Shown: positions 52,796-62,024, counted from the stretch's first letter. The stretch is 64,000 nt of DNA from Pontibacter rufus (GCF_015694705.1 NZ_JADQDR010000006.1:281887-345886), one strand, 5' to 3'. The notes: a model not told the origin generated them from the sequence alone. Numbers and translations: made by a program.

Positions 52796-52803
52796 CAAAA
52801 TTA
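52796..52803 (-). promoter_or_regulatory. possible -7 box of ribBA
   Basis: Minus strand TAATTTTG matches TAnnTTTG, about 72 bp before the ribBA start. A -33 candidate CAA (minus TTG) lies at 52818, closer than usual. Confidence 0.35.
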
Positions 52804-52966
52804 AAGCTTTTACACCGCAATCCTGTTTTTATTTGAATAACACTTTTAGCAAGCATTTAGTTGAAGATGAGGTGAGATTTGAAAATTTGAAGATATGTGA
52901 ATTCAAAGATGCAGTGCTGGTATTGATACTTTACTAAACAAAGGAACTGCCGTAAATAGAAAAACT

Positions 52967-53043
52967 CTGCTGGTGCGAGCTTGTAGCTCGTACTTTTTCC
53001 CTGTAGATGTATAAAGGTACGAGCTGCAAGCTCGCACCAGCAG
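52967..53043. repeat. 27 bp inverted repeat, REP-like, 23 nt loop
   Basis: Arms at 52967-52993 and 53017-53043 pair at 26 of 27 positions; the core is GCTGGTGCGAGCTTGTAGCT. Loop 52994-53016. The GGTGCGAGCTTGTAGCTCG wording resembles repetitive extragenic palindromes I associate with Bacteroidetes genomes. It lies 77 bp after the dnaG stop and could also affect that mRNA, but no T tract follows. Confidence 0.7.
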
Positions 53044-53119
53044 AAGCCTCTCAGTTTAGGCATAAGTTTCCTCTCCTACCTAGGTATGGCTCCCGAAAAA
53101 TGAAAGAAAAGATAAAGAT

Positions 53120-55033
53120 TTACTTATTTACCACAATGCCGAGCATATCGCCCAGTTGGCTGTGCAGGGATTTCAGCATCATAATATTGCCTAACTGCCT
53201 GTCCTGCTCCTGCGGGTCTGTTACCAGGCGCAGCTTCTCTATTTCTCCTTTCAGCAGCAGTTCTACGTTGCGCCACTTCAGCCGCAGCACCGCCCGTTCA
53301 GCGCCATAGGGCAGCAAATCAGTTTCGCGTGGCACAAAAATATGATGGGTTTCCCAGTTGTGGCTTAGCTCATGCTGCTCCGAGAGCAGGTTGGTGGCTG
53401 CAGTGCGTATTTCCTGGTCCGGATAATTGATAAAATCTTCGGCTGTGGGCAGCACGCCGGTGCAGAGTTTTTCTTTAACCAGCTCCAGCAGGCGTGCATA
53501 AAGCGGTGTTCTGAATTCCACATCTTCCAGTTGCTCCGACATATACTGGCAGGTAGTAATGCCTTCTTCCAGTATGTTATCAGGGTAATTGAGCAGCATC
53601 CGCACAATCTCCCGCTCATAACGCGCCAGTATGTCGGCATCAGAAGCAGGCTTTTCAGGTTGGGGGGCAGCAACAGGCATCTCATGGAATGAGGCCGTTC
53701 CGCCGGACCTTTGCTGCTGCCGCCCCTCCAGGTGCATTTTATTGTACTCCGAGATGAGCACCTGCTCGTCGATATCAAAAATCAGACTGCAACTGCGGAA
53801 GAAAACCGTCCGCTTAATGGCATCCGGAATTTTAGCAATAGAGGCCACTACTTCCTTTATCGCCTCTGCCTTTTTCACCGGGTTGCCTTTGGCCTCTTCG
53901 GCAAACAAGCTGGTTTTAAAGGAGATAAAATCCTGCGATTTTTCTTTGATGTAAGCTTTGAAGGCGGTATCGCCTACCTTTTGAATGTATGAATCAGGAT
54001 CTTCTCCTTCCGGAAACGTGATTACATCCACGTTCAGCCCGTTTTCCAGGATCAGGTCGATGCCGCGCAGCGAGGCTTTGATACCTGCAGCATCGCCATC
54101 GTAAAGCACCGCAATGTTCTGGGTATAACGCGAGATAAGCTTGATCTGGCCTTCGGTAAGCGAGGTACCCGACGAAGCTACCACGTTTTCCACCCCGCCC
54201 TGGTGCAGCGAGAGCACATCCAGGTAGCCTTCCACCAGGTAGCACATGTCCTGCATGCGCATGGCCTGCTTCGCCTGAAACAAACCATACAGCACATTGC
54301 TCTTGTGGTAAATGTCCGACTCTGGCGAGTTGAGGTACTTGGGGCTTTTCTTGTCGTTAGGCTTCAGCGTTCTCGCACCAAAACCCACCACGCGGCCCGA
54401 AATATTATGAATCGGGAACATGACACGGCCTCGGAAACGATCGTAGCGCTTGCCGTCTTCCTTTACGACCGTAAGGCCGGCTGCTTCCAGGTACTTCTGC
54501 TGATAACCTGCTTTCAGGGCCGTATCGGTCAGGTCAGCCCATGCATCCAGGCTGTAGCCCAGTTCATACTTGCGGATGGTGGCGCTGCTCAGACCCCGCT
54601 GCTTCAGGTATGACTGCCCTATACTTCCCTGTTCGTGTGCATGCAGGTTGTGCTGAAAGTGCTTGTTGGCAAAATCAGAAACGATAAAGAGGCTGTCGCG
54701 CTCACTTTGCTCCCGGGCCAGTTCGGGGGTTTGTTCCTCTTCCGGAATCTCGATGCCATACTTGCGGGCCAGGTACCTGATAGCCTCCGGAAAGCCGGTG
54801 CCCTCCACATCCATGATAAACTGCACTGCATTGCCCGCCTTGCCGCAGCCAAAACACTTGTAAATGCCTTTGGCCGGCGAAACAGAAAAGGAAGGCGATT
54901 TCTCGTGGTGGAAGGGGCAGCAAGCCCACATGTTCTGTCCCTTTTTCTTCAAAGACACAAAGTCGCCCACCACCTCCGTGATATCAGCCTGGGCAATTAC
55001 CTGGTCAACGGTTTCTTTGGGTATCAGCGACAT
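53120..55033 (-). CDS. dnaG: DNA primase DnaG
   Basis: 637 residues from the ATG at 55031-55033; a start four codons earlier is possible. The CHC2 zinc finger is Cys39, His42, Cys60, Cys63 (ACCPFHHEKSPSFSV, YKCFGCGKAG). The catalytic core has RFRGRVMFPIHNISGRVVGFGAR near 200-222, the TOPRIM domain Glu in YLVEGYLDVLSLHQG near 264-278, and the metal-binding DGDAAG near 313-318. The C-terminal helicase-binding region is present, so full length. Makes RNA primers at the replication fork. Monocistronic. Confidence 0.97.
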   Translation of the reverse strand: MSLIPKETVDQVIAQADITEVVGDFVSLKKKGQNMWACCPFHHEKSPSFSVSPAKGIYKCFGCGKAGNAVQFIMDVEGTGFPEAIRYLARKYGIEIPEEEQTPELAREQSERDSLFIVSDFANKHFQHNLHAHEQGSIGQSYLKQRGLSSATIRKYELGYSLDAWADLTDTALKAGYQQKYLEAAGLTVVKEDGKRYDRFRGRVMFPIHNISGRVVGFGARTLKPNDKKSPKYLNSPESDIYHKSNVLYGLFQAKQAMRMQDMCYLVEGYLDVLSLHQGGVENVVASSGTSLTEGQIKLISRYTQNIAVLYDGDAAGIKASLRGIDLILENGLNVDVITFPEGEDPDSYIQKVGDTAFKAYIKEKSQDFISFKTSLFAEEAKGNPVKKAEAIKEVVASIAKIPDAIKRTVFFRSCSLIFDIDEQVLISEYNKMHLEGRQQQRSGGTASFHEMPVAAPQPEKPASDADILARYEREIVRMLLNYPDNILEEGITTCQYMSEQLEDVEFRTPLYARLLELVKEKLCTGVLPTAEDFINYPDQEIRTAATNLLSEQHELSHNWETHHIFVPRETDLLPYGAERAVLRLKWRNVELLLKGEIEKLRLVTDPQEQDRQLGNIMMLKSLHSQLGDMLGIVVNK

Positions 55034-55055
55034 GAGCAAAAACAATAGCGGATAA

Positions 55056-55063
55056 CAAAGATA
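55056..55063 (-). promoter_or_regulatory. -7 box of dnaG
   Basis: Minus strand TATCTTTG, a perfect TAnnTTTG, 23 bp before the dnaG start. No clear -33 TTG was found. Confidence 0.5.
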
Positions 55064-55158
55064 AGAATTAATTGCTGGTTGTTGCCTGCTGATTGCTTAT
55101 TGTCAGCACCCGCGCGGACAGGTCGCGATCTGTCCCTATAAAGTATACCTGCCAAGAT

Positions 55159-55686
55159 TCACTTATGCAGGATAGTCCTGTATAGCCGGTAATTCTCCTC
55201 ATCAAAACAGACAAACACAACCTGCTTTATACTTGTTTCGCGCTCCTGCAAGTATGAATTTACCGCCTGCAACGCCACCTCAGCCGCTTTCTGTTTCGGA
55301 TAGCCGTATACGCCCGTGCTGATGTTGGGGAAAGCTATACTTTGCAGTTGCTGCTCTGAAGCAATACGCAGGCTGTTGCGGTAGCAGCTGGCCAGCAGTT
55401 CTGGCTCGCCCTCGCGGCCACCATGCCACACCGGCCCAACCGTATGAATAACGTACTTTGCCGGCAGATTGCCACCGGTTGTGATTACGGCTTCCCCGGC
55501 TGGACAGCCGCCTTGCCGCGCCCTGATTTCTTTACATGCTGCAAGTATTGCCGGGCCTCCTGCCCTGTGGATAGCGCCATCTACGCCACCGCCACCCAGC
55601 AAACTGCTGTTTGCCGCATTCACTACAGCATCTACTTTTTGTATGGTAATGTCGCCTTTCACCACTTCTATTGCTGTTCCTTTCAT
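55159..55686 (-). CDS. macro-domain protein, O-acetyl-ADP-ribose deacetylase-like
   Basis: 175 residues. MacroD-type motifs: [23 protein letters not shown] near 19-41, [27 protein letters not shown] near 60-86, and [14 protein letters not shown] near 118-131. The family removes ADP-ribose from proteins or deacetylates O-acetyl-ADP-ribose in the cytoplasm. Single gene, 125 bp from dnaG on the same strand. Confidence 0.93.
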   Translation of the reverse strand: MKGTAIEVVKGDITIQKVDAVVNAANSSLLGGGGVDGAIHRAGGPAILAACKEIRARQGGCPAGEAVITTGGNLPAKYVIHTVGPVWHGGREGEPELLASCYRNSLRIASEQQLQSIAFPNISTGVYGYPKQKAAEVALQAVNSYLQERETSIKQVVFVCFDEENYRLYRTILHK

Positions 55687-55911
55687 TATTATACTTTTTT
55701 ACCCATACGCGAAAGTATTGTAAGAAGCCTGCAGGCAAAATATTTCACAGCCGCTGGCAAGCCGGAAGTATGTTTTCAGTTCCGGCACAAAATCCTGTTT
55801 TCATTGCTTACTTTCAGGAATCCTGGAGTCTAAAGATCATTGTTCAAACTTATACTACCTATTCTGTGTTGCTCTCTAAAGGCATTGCGTGCGATTGGGG
55901 AATTTTGTTTG

Positions 55912-55919
55912 TATCTTTG
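55912..55919 (+). promoter_or_regulatory. -7 box of the mrp gene
   Basis: TATCTTTG, a perfect TAnnTTTG, 28 bp before the ATG. A TTG at 55885-55887 lies 24 bp upstream, slightly far for a -33 element. Confidence 0.5.
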
Positions 55920-55947
55920 CAAAGCATCAGTGCAAGCTTTTTATACT

Positions 55948-57051
55948 ATGGCTATTACTAAAGAAGATATATTAAAAGCACTCAGTTATGTGGAGGAACC
56001 GGATCTGGGCAAAGATCTGGTTACGCTGAACATGGTTGACAACGTGCAGGTAGATGGTAAAAACATCAGCTTCACGGTTATCCTGACGACGCCTGCCTGC
56101 CCGCTGAAAGATTTGATCCGCAACGCCTGCGTTACCGCCATTCATACGATGGTAGATAAGGAGGCTGACGTGACGGTGAACATGACCTCGCGTGTAACCT
56201 CAGGCCGTGGCGATACATCCGAAGTGCTGACCGGTGTGAAAAACATCATTGCCGTGGCTTCAGGCAAAGGGGGCGTAGGCAAATCTACCGTTACCACCAA
56301 CCTGGCTATTGCTTTGGCGCAGTCGGGTGCCCGGGTAGGATTGATTGACGCTGATATTTCCGGACCTTCTATCCCTACCATGTTCGGCACCGAAGACGAG
56401 CATCCGCGCATGATCCAGGGCGATCATGGCAAAAACTACATTGTGCCGGTAGAGAAGTATGGCGTTAAGATGATGTCCATTGGTTTTCTGACACCTGCAG
56501 ATGGCGCTGTGGTCTGGCGTGGCCCGATGGCCAGCTCTGCGCTGCGCCAGTTTATTTCTGACGTTGACTGGGGCGAGCTGGATTACCTGCTGCTCGATCT
56601 GCCGCCCGGAACCTCCGACATCCACCTGACGATGGTGCAGGCTTTGCCTGTAACCGGCGCTGTGATTGTAACTACTCCGCAGAAGGTAGCCCTGGCCGAT
56701 GCGGTGAGAGGGCTGCAGATGTTCCGCCAGCCACAAATTAACGTACCGGTATTAGGTGTGGTAGAAAATATGGCTTATTTTACGCCTGCTGAGCTTCCGG
56801 AGAACAAATATTATATATTCGGAGAAGGTGGCGGAAAAGCGCTGGCTGCCAAGTATGATGTCGCTTTGCTGGGCCAGGTACCCCTGGTGCAGGGCATCCG
56901 CGAAAGCGGTGATGACGGCATACCGGTAGTGTTGCAGAACGATTCTCCGGCTTCCGGTGTTTTCAGGGAACTGGCACAGGCTGTGGCACAGCAGGTATCG
57001 CTTCGGAATGCCACACTGGCACAAACCAAACCTGTACAAATTAAAAGCTAA
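55948..57051 (+). CDS. Mrp/ApbC-family iron-sulfur cluster carrier ATPase
   Basis: 367 residues from the ATG at 55948, which follows a -7 box by 28 bp; a longer frame upstream would run through that promoter. Residues 1-90 are the MIP18/DUF59 domain (ITKEDILKALSYVEEPDLG, TTPACPLKDLIRNAC). Residues about 100-350 are the P-loop ATPase: deviant Walker A ASGKGGVGKSTVTTNLAIAL near 108-127, DADISGPSIPTMFG near 138-152, DYLLLDLPPGTSDIHLT near 210-226. The C-terminal CxxC of bacterial ApbC is absent: the matching stretch reads PAELPENKYYIFGEGGG, as in many Bacteroidetes. It probably assembles or carries Fe-S clusters. Followed 5 bp later by NfuA-like, a likely operon. Confidence 0.9.
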   Translation: MAITKEDILKALSYVEEPDLGKDLVTLNMVDNVQVDGKNISFTVILTTPACPLKDLIRNACVTAIHTMVDKEADVTVNMTSRVTSGRGDTSEVLTGVKNIIAVASGKGGVGKSTVTTNLAIALAQSGARVGLIDADISGPSIPTMFGTEDEHPRMIQGDHGKNYIVPVEKYGVKMMSIGFLTPADGAVVWRGPMASSALRQFISDVDWGELDYLLLDLPPGTSDIHLTMVQALPVTGAVIVTTPQKVALADAVRGLQMFRQPQINVPVLGVVENMAYFTPAELPENKYYIFGEGGGKALAAKYDVALLGQVPLVQGIRESGDDGIPVVLQNDSPASGVFRELAQAVAQQVSLRNATLAQTKPVQIKS

Positions 57052-57056
57052 GACAG

Positions 57057-57326
57057 ATGACAGCCGCAAACATAGATCAAGACTTTTTGCTCCGCATTGA
57101 GAGCGCCCTCGACCAGATCAGGCCTTACCTTGAAGCTGATGGCGGCAACGTGAAAGTACTGGAGGTAACCGATGAGATGGTGCTGAAACTGGAACTGCTG
57201 GGCGCCTGCGGCTCCTGCCCCATGTCTACCATGACGCTGAAAGCGGGCGTAGAGCAGTCGGTACTAAAGGCTGTACCGGAAATAAAGGCTGTGGAAGCCA
57301 TTAACGTGACTTCTTTCCCATCCTGA
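57057..57326 (+). CDS. NifU C-terminal domain iron-sulfur protein
   Basis: 89 residues. RPYLEADGGNVKVLEVTDEM near 21-40 and the cluster-binding CxxC in GACGSCPMSTMTLKAGVEQ near 50-68 define the NifU C-terminal domain. Stand-alone members receive and transfer 4Fe-4S clusters. 5 bp after mrp, so probably co-transcribed and working together. Confidence 0.92.
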   Translation: MTAANIDQDFLLRIESALDQIRPYLEADGGNVKVLEVTDEMVLKLELLGACGSCPMSTMTLKAGVEQSVLKAVPEIKAVEAINVTSFPS

Positions 57327-57356
57327 GAATAAAATACTTATCTTATATCTACCTGA

Positions 57357-57394
57357 AGCGGGCATGGCTGGTAAAACAGCATGCCCGCTATGCT
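57357..57394 (+). terminator. hairpin terminator after the mrp-nifU operon
   Basis: AGCGGGCATG (57357-57366) pairs with CATGCCCGCT (57380-57389), 13 nt loop, followed by ATGCTTTT. About 30 bp past the stop. Confidence 0.7.
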
Positions 57395-57563
57395 TTTCAG
57401 GGCTGCTGTATGGTGACTTACTTTGTTGAGGCGCACGTGCCCTGGTGTTGTTTATAGTATAGAACTGCTGACAGGCGCCCTTCTAAACCTGGCAGATGAT
57501 TTTGATGCAGTACGTGTAGGTTACATTAACCCGGCTTATACTTTCTGGTTAAGGCAAAAAAGC

Positions 57564-57571
57564 TATATTTG
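57564..57571 (+). promoter_or_regulatory. -7 box of the fumarylacetoacetase gene
   Basis: TATATTTG, a perfect TAnnTTTG, 26 bp before the ATG. No certain -33 element. Confidence 0.5.
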
Positions 57572-57597
57572 TATACAGAACCTGTACTACATCCAAC

Positions 57598-58869
57598 ATG
57601 CTAAAAGCCAACGACCCCGGTCTGCACTCCTGGATTGAGATTGCTGCAGATAGCGACTTTCCGATACAGAACCTGCCCTTTGGCATATTTACAACGCCCG
57701 ATCGCGATCCACGTGTAGGTGTAGCCATCGGCGAGTATATCCTGGATCTTTGCGTGGTGGCGCAGCACAACATGTTTGAGCTAATCGATCTGGACCCGAA
57801 TGTTTTCCACCGCCCCTATCTGAACGAGTTTATCGCACTGGGCAAGCCTATCTGGCGTGCTGTCCGGAACCGCGTGTCGGAGCTGCTGCGCAACCATAAC
57901 GAAGAAATCAGCGGCAACAGCGACCTGATCCGGGAGTGCCTGGTAGAGCAGTACAAAGCCCAAATGCTGATACCGGTTCAGGTTCCCAACTATACTGACT
58001 TTTACAGCAGCATAGAACACGCCACCAATGTAGGCACGATGTTCCGCGATCCTGCAAACGCCTTGTCCCCCAACTGGAAGCATCTTCCTGTCGGCTATCA
58101 TGGCCGGGCCTCCTCTATTGTTGTTTCAGGCACCAACATCCACCGGCCCAAAGGGCAAACCAAAGCTCCGCAGGCCGACGCGCCAGCCTTTGGCTCCTGC
58201 AGGCAGCTGGACTTTGAACTGGAGGTAGCTTTTATTACCGGCCGAGAAACAGCGCTGGGGCAAAGTATCACCCCGGATCAGGCAGACGATTATATTTTCG
58301 GCCTGGTGCTTTTTAACGACTGGTCGGCACGTGACATACAAACATGGGAATACGTGCCTTTGGGCCCCTTCCTGGCTAAAAGCTTTGGATCTTCTATTTC
58401 GCCGTGGGTAGTTACCCTGGATGCTTTGGAGCCTTTCAAAGTTAAAGGCCCCGAACAAGACCCAAGGCCACTTTCATACCTGGAATTCACCGGAAATCAT
58501 CACTATGATATCAACCTGGAGGTGCTGCTACAACCGGCAGGCGGACGGGCAAACTGCATCAGTCGCTCCAATTACAAATATATGTACTGGAACATGAACC
58601 AACAGCTGGCGCACCAGAGCAGCAATGGCTGCAACATACAGGTAGGCGATGTGTATGCCTCCGGCACGATTAGCGGGTCTACAAGAGAATCTTACGGATC
58701 TATGCTGGAACTAACCTGGGGCGGCACGCAGCCCATCACCTTGCCGGATGGAACACAGCGCAGGTTCATCAACGATCATGACACGATTATCATGCGCGGC
58801 TATGCCGGGCGCAACGGCACCCGCATCGGTTTTGGAGAAGTGAGAACGAAAATTTTACCGGCGATTTAG
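57598..58869 (+). CDS. fahA: fumarylacetoacetase
   Basis: 423 residues, full length for bacterial fumarylacetoacetase. The N-terminal SH3-like domain covers about 15-120 (FPIQNLPFGIFTTPDRDPRVG near 20-40). The catalytic domain has YTDFYSSIEHATNVGTMFRD near 131-150, LPVGYHGRASSIVVSGT near 162-178, ELEVAFITGRETALGQ near 207-222 with a metal-binding Glu, and LFNDWSARDIQTWEYVPLGPF near 238-258 with a metal-binding Asp. It splits fumarylacetoacetate to fumarate and acetoacetate, the last step of tyrosine breakdown. No other gene of that pathway is seen here. Followed by a terminator. Confidence 0.94.
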   Translation: MLKANDPGLHSWIEIAADSDFPIQNLPFGIFTTPDRDPRVGVAIGEYILDLCVVAQHNMFELIDLDPNVFHRPYLNEFIALGKPIWRAVRNRVSELLRNHNEEISGNSDLIRECLVEQYKAQMLIPVQVPNYTDFYSSIEHATNVGTMFRDPANALSPNWKHLPVGYHGRASSIVVSGTNIHRPKGQTKAPQADAPAFGSCRQLDFELEVAFITGRETALGQSITPDQADDYIFGLVLFNDWSARDIQTWEYVPLGPFLAKSFGSSISPWVVTLDALEPFKVKGPEQDPRPLSYLEFTGNHHYDINLEVLLQPAGGRANCISRSNYKYMYWNMNQQLAHQSSNGCNIQVGDVYASGTISGSTRESYGSMLELTWGGTQPITLPDGTQRRFINDHDTIIMRGYAGRNGTRIGFGEVRTKILPAI

Positions 58870-58976
58870 TATATATGGGTCATCGCACCATAAAGTAGTC
58901 AGGCAGGAAATATACCTTTCTGACAGGCCCCTAAGGTATATGATATAATAAAAGAAACAGTGCCAAATGTTAAAGC

Positions 58977-59017
58977 AAAAGCCCCGGACTAGCATAAACT
59001 GCACATCCGGGGCTTTT
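58977..59017. terminator. bidirectional terminator between fumarylacetoacetase and sugar transferase
   Basis: AAAAGCCCCGGA (58977-58988) pairs exactly with TCCGGGGCTTTT (59006-59017). It lies between convergent genes and has an A tract on one side and a T tract on the other, so it can serve both. Confidence 0.88.
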
Positions 59018-59092
59018 GGCTTAAATAATTTTAATATTCTAAATCAGTTCTTAATTAGCTATCAGGCAAACTTATCGCTCTTATGCAGCAGC

Positions 59093-60094
59093 CTACAAGC
59101 TATCCAGGGTAAATACCACCCGAATGGTCTGAAGAATAATCTTAAAGTCTAAAGAATGAGAAGCATTTTTAACATAAAACAAATCATACTCTAATTTTTG
59201 AAGACTTTGCTCAGGCGTAGCAGTTGGGTAGTTAACCTGGGCCCAACCCGTTACACCAGGCCGGATGGAATGCCGGAGGTTATAATATGGCGCATCTTCG
59301 ACAAGCTTTGCCACAATTTCTTCTTTTTCCGGCCTTGGCCCTATCAGGCTCATGTCTCCATTCAGGATGTTAAACAACTGCGGCAGCTCATCTATTTTAG
59401 TCTTCCGTAATATGTGGCCTATCGGCGTTATTCTGGCATCATTCTTAACAGTGTGGCTGGCATTAACATTATCAGGCATGTGCCTCATGGTACGCAACTT
59501 AAAAATTTTGAAGGTGCGTCCTTTAATTCCTACCCTTTTTTGAATAAAGAAAACAGGGCCCCTGGAAGTACACATAATACCTAATATGGCCAGTAAAACC
59601 AGCATTAGAGCAAAAGGCGCAAGCATCAGGCTGACCAAAATATCAATCATGCGCTTCTGAAACAGGAACACTGTTCGTGAATTCACAAAAAACATGTCAC
59701 TGTTTATAAGCCACGACTGGAAATGCGCAAGCGGGATACGCTTTGAAAAATTTTCATGGAAAGAAGCCAGATTATACACTGAAACCTGGTTTACCCGCAG
59801 ATTATTTATATGTTTTAACTGAACTTTATCTAAAGAAATGGTGGAACTAGGGTCCAGCAGTACCACGTCATAATTATTAGTCGCTAAAGTTGTTGCCAAA
59901 TCCTTCTGGCTTGTTCCGTCCCAGAAGTCTACTGTATAGAAATTTGATAAACCAGGTTCTTTCACAAATTCTGATGCCATTTCGCCAGGGTGAACGATCA
60001 GGCATTTCTTAAGCTTTACATTGTAATCTTTAAATACCTTAAGAGTGGTACGATTGGAAACAAGTTTATTAGGTAAAGATATTTGCATACCCAT
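59093..60094 (-). CDS. initiating polyprenyl-phosphate sugar transferase (exopolysaccharide)
   Basis: 333 residues. Residues 1-145 hold a soluble Rossmann-like domain (CLIVHPGEMASEFV, YDVVLLDPSSTISLD) equivalent to the central domain of long WbaP-type enzymes; the four N-terminal membrane helices of those are missing. One membrane segment at about 150-173 follows, then the catalytic bacterial sugar transferase domain: GPVFFIQKRVGIKGRTFKIFK near 179-199, KLRTM, TPIGHILRKTKIDELPQLFN and GDMSLIGPRPE near 228-260, RHSIRPGVTGWAQVNY near 277-292. It transfers a sugar phosphate to undecaprenyl phosphate to start a polysaccharide unit. A 724 bp gap separates it from the GT4 gene. Confidence 0.9.
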   Translation of the reverse strand: MGMQISLPNKLVSNRTTLKVFKDYNVKLKKCLIVHPGEMASEFVKEPGLSNFYTVDFWDGTSQKDLATTLATNNYDVVLLDPSSTISLDKVQLKHINNLRVNQVSVYNLASFHENFSKRIPLAHFQSWLINSDMFFVNSRTVFLFQKRMIDILVSLMLAPFALMLVLLAILGIMCTSRGPVFFIQKRVGIKGRTFKIFKLRTMRHMPDNVNASHTVKNDARITPIGHILRKTKIDELPQLFNILNGDMSLIGPRPEKEEIVAKLVEDAPYYNLRHSIRPGVTGWAQVNYPTATPEQSLQKLEYDLFYVKNASHSLDFKIILQTIRVVFTLDSL

Positions 60095-60818
60095 AAGATT
60101 AACTACTTTATTAGGTTATTAGAATCACACAAGACAAAAATCAATATTATTCAAAACGATAAATCTATATACGCCTTCAGTTCTTTTAGGTATGTGTTTT
60201 ATCGTTTATTAATTAATTATCTTTCTTTTACATTTAGCTAAGGCTATTATTATTTGGCAAATAATTATTAAGCCTGTTGAGTGTCTTATACATTTGCTGC
60301 TAGAGCGTTTTTATTGTATAATGTTGTAATAATATTTTGAAGAATAAACTCTTTCATTATATTGCCGGCTCTCTGCCTCTCTTACCGTTCACGATAGAGA
60401 ACATTATGTTATCACAAAGATACAGTTTACTTAGCCGCATTGCACATATCAACCTATTCTTTAACGTACAATACCCAATTTTTTATCCATAAAAGCTTAT
60501 TTCGGGATAAAAAGGTATAAATTGGGGGCGAATGTTCCTAATCTATAAGTTAACCCCTTAAAAACGCCAGGTGAACTACTCATGATAGATGAAACTGTAC
60601 GAAGCTATTGATGATAACGTTTAATAAACAGCCCTATAATAGGGATATAAAAAAGAAAAATTTTAACGAATCGTATAGAAAACAGGTATTTTCAGCAACA
60701 ACATACTTGTAAATTACACTCCCTGCGGCTGCCCCTCCTTGCTATAAAATAGGGCATGTTAGCTCCTAGAGCCATGACACAGGTATGGGCTTTTAAGTTA
60801 TATTATTGCTACACAAAT
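60095..60818. other. 724 bp AT-rich region between exopolysaccharide genes
   Basis: No gene. Strongly AT-rich compared with its neighbours. Contains a possible -7 box at 60415-60422 and a 9 bp inverted repeat TTTTTATCC/GGATAAAAA at 60482-60490 and 60507-60515. The low GC may mark a transferred or regulatory segment. Confidence 0.4.
60415..60422 (-). promoter_or_regulatory. possible -7 box upstream of the sugar transferase
   Basis: Minus strand TATCTTTG, a perfect TAnnTTTG, about 320 bp before the sugar transferase start; would give a long leader. No clear -33. Confidence 0.3.
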
Positions 60819-62024
60819 CTATTTAGACGCGTGTACCTCTTCCAGAATTTTCAGCATTTTATCAGCCAAGTAATCCTTGTCAAAAAATCTGGTGGCTACA
60901 TTCAACGCATTTGTTCCCATGTGCTGCACTTGGCCAGGATTGTCCTTCATCCAGATGAGCGTTTCCGCCAATTCCTTTGGATCATTCGGATCCAACGTAA
61001 ATCCAACCTCATGCTCCACCATAAATTCTTTTATCCAACCCCGTGTATTTTGAATTATTGGCACACCAGCTGCAAGCGACTCATAAAATTTATTCGGAGA
61101 ACATGTGTCTAGCACCAGTGATTCCCTGGTAGAACTTATTGAAACAAGTGATTTCTGCAAATAGCCTATTAAGTCTTTTTTGGGCATCAAACCTAAACAG
61201 ATGAAGTTCGTCACACCTTCTGTTTTTGCTTTCTCTTCTAACTCTTCCCGCTGTTGTCCTTCACCTATCATCAATATAACTATGTCCGATCTTCCCATGT
61301 CTTTCAAGGCTTTCGCAGCATTGTAAAGCCAATAAGCATTATTAACCATACCTATATTTCCAGTATGTATCGCATATTGATAGGGTTCAACAACGCTGTT
61401 AGGAAAAGGTGCCGGTGTAGAGAAAAGCTGAATATTGGCAGCGTTTGTTACATCATCAATTTTATTAACATTAACACCAACGCGCTTAATGATATCTTGT
61501 GTCATCCCTGGCGACAAAGTCACAATGTAAGAGGCGGCGCTATAACATTGCTTTTCAAACCAATAGCACATCTTCTTCAGCAATGGGTTTTTTATAAATC
61601 CAAACTCAATAGCTCCTGACGGCCATAAATCTCTTACCTCAAATACTAATTTACGCCCTCGTATATAGCGGGCTATTAGTCCCGGAATGCCCACTGTCAG
61701 TGGGCCTGACGAGGCAATAACAATATCTGCTTTTAAGGTCAATGCATAATAAGATGACAATAGGCTATACTTTAGGAATGACCAGATCCTTTTATAAAAC
61801 GATTGCTTATTATCTAACAGAACGTTTAAAACCTTTACATGAATGCCATCAAAATACTGGTCTTCGATGAGCTTAGTGGCTTTTAAATCTGATTTGGAAT
61901 AAATACTGGAAACTACAGTTACTTCATGTCCCTGCTCAACCCACTGACGTGTAAACTCATATACACGTGTTCCCCATGCGCCTTTTGGTGTCGAAAATAA
62001 CTGATAGAAGTATACTATTTTCAT
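60819..62024 (-). CDS. GT4-family glycosyltransferase (WbuB/WcaI-like)
   Basis: 401 residues. GT-B fold: N-terminal IVYFYQLFSTPKGAWGTRVYEFTRQW near 3-28 and GHEVTVVSSIYSKSD near 33-47; VFEVRDLWPSGAIEFG near 128-143; YIVTLSPGMTQDIIKRVGV near 160-178; the C-terminal donor-binding block HTGNIGMVNNAYWLYNAAKA near 222-241 and SPNKFYESLAAGVPIIQNTRGW near 305-326 with the E-x7-E-like glutamate. Members add GlcNAc, fucosamine or similar sugars in capsule and O-antigen synthesis. Part of a small exopolysaccharide fragment on this strand; gene density is unusually low here. Confidence 0.9.
   Translation of the reverse strand: MKIVYFYQLFSTPKGAWGTRVYEFTRQWVEQGHEVTVVSSIYSKSDLKATKLIEDQYFDGIHVKVLNVLLDNKQSFYKRIWSFLKYSLLSSYYALTLKADIVIASSGPLTVGIPGLIARYIRGRKLVFEVRDLWPSGAIEFGFIKNPLLKKMCYWFEKQCYSAASYIVTLSPGMTQDIIKRVGVNVNKIDDVTNAANIQLFSTPAPFPNSVVEPYQYAIHTGNIGMVNNAYWLYNAAKALKDMGRSDIVILMIGEGQQREELEEKAKTEGVTNFICLGLMPKKDLIGYLQKSLVSISSTRESLVLDTCSPNKFYESLAAGVPIIQNTRGWIKEFMVEHEVGFTLDPNDPKELAETLIWMKDNPGQVQHMGTNALNVATRFFDKDYLADKMLKILEEVHASK

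Larger units (their letters stand above)
52725..53119. other. 395 bp region between ribBA and dnaG
   Basis: Holds the ribBA promoter region and the 27 bp inverted repeat at 52967-53043. No gene. Confidence 0.5.
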
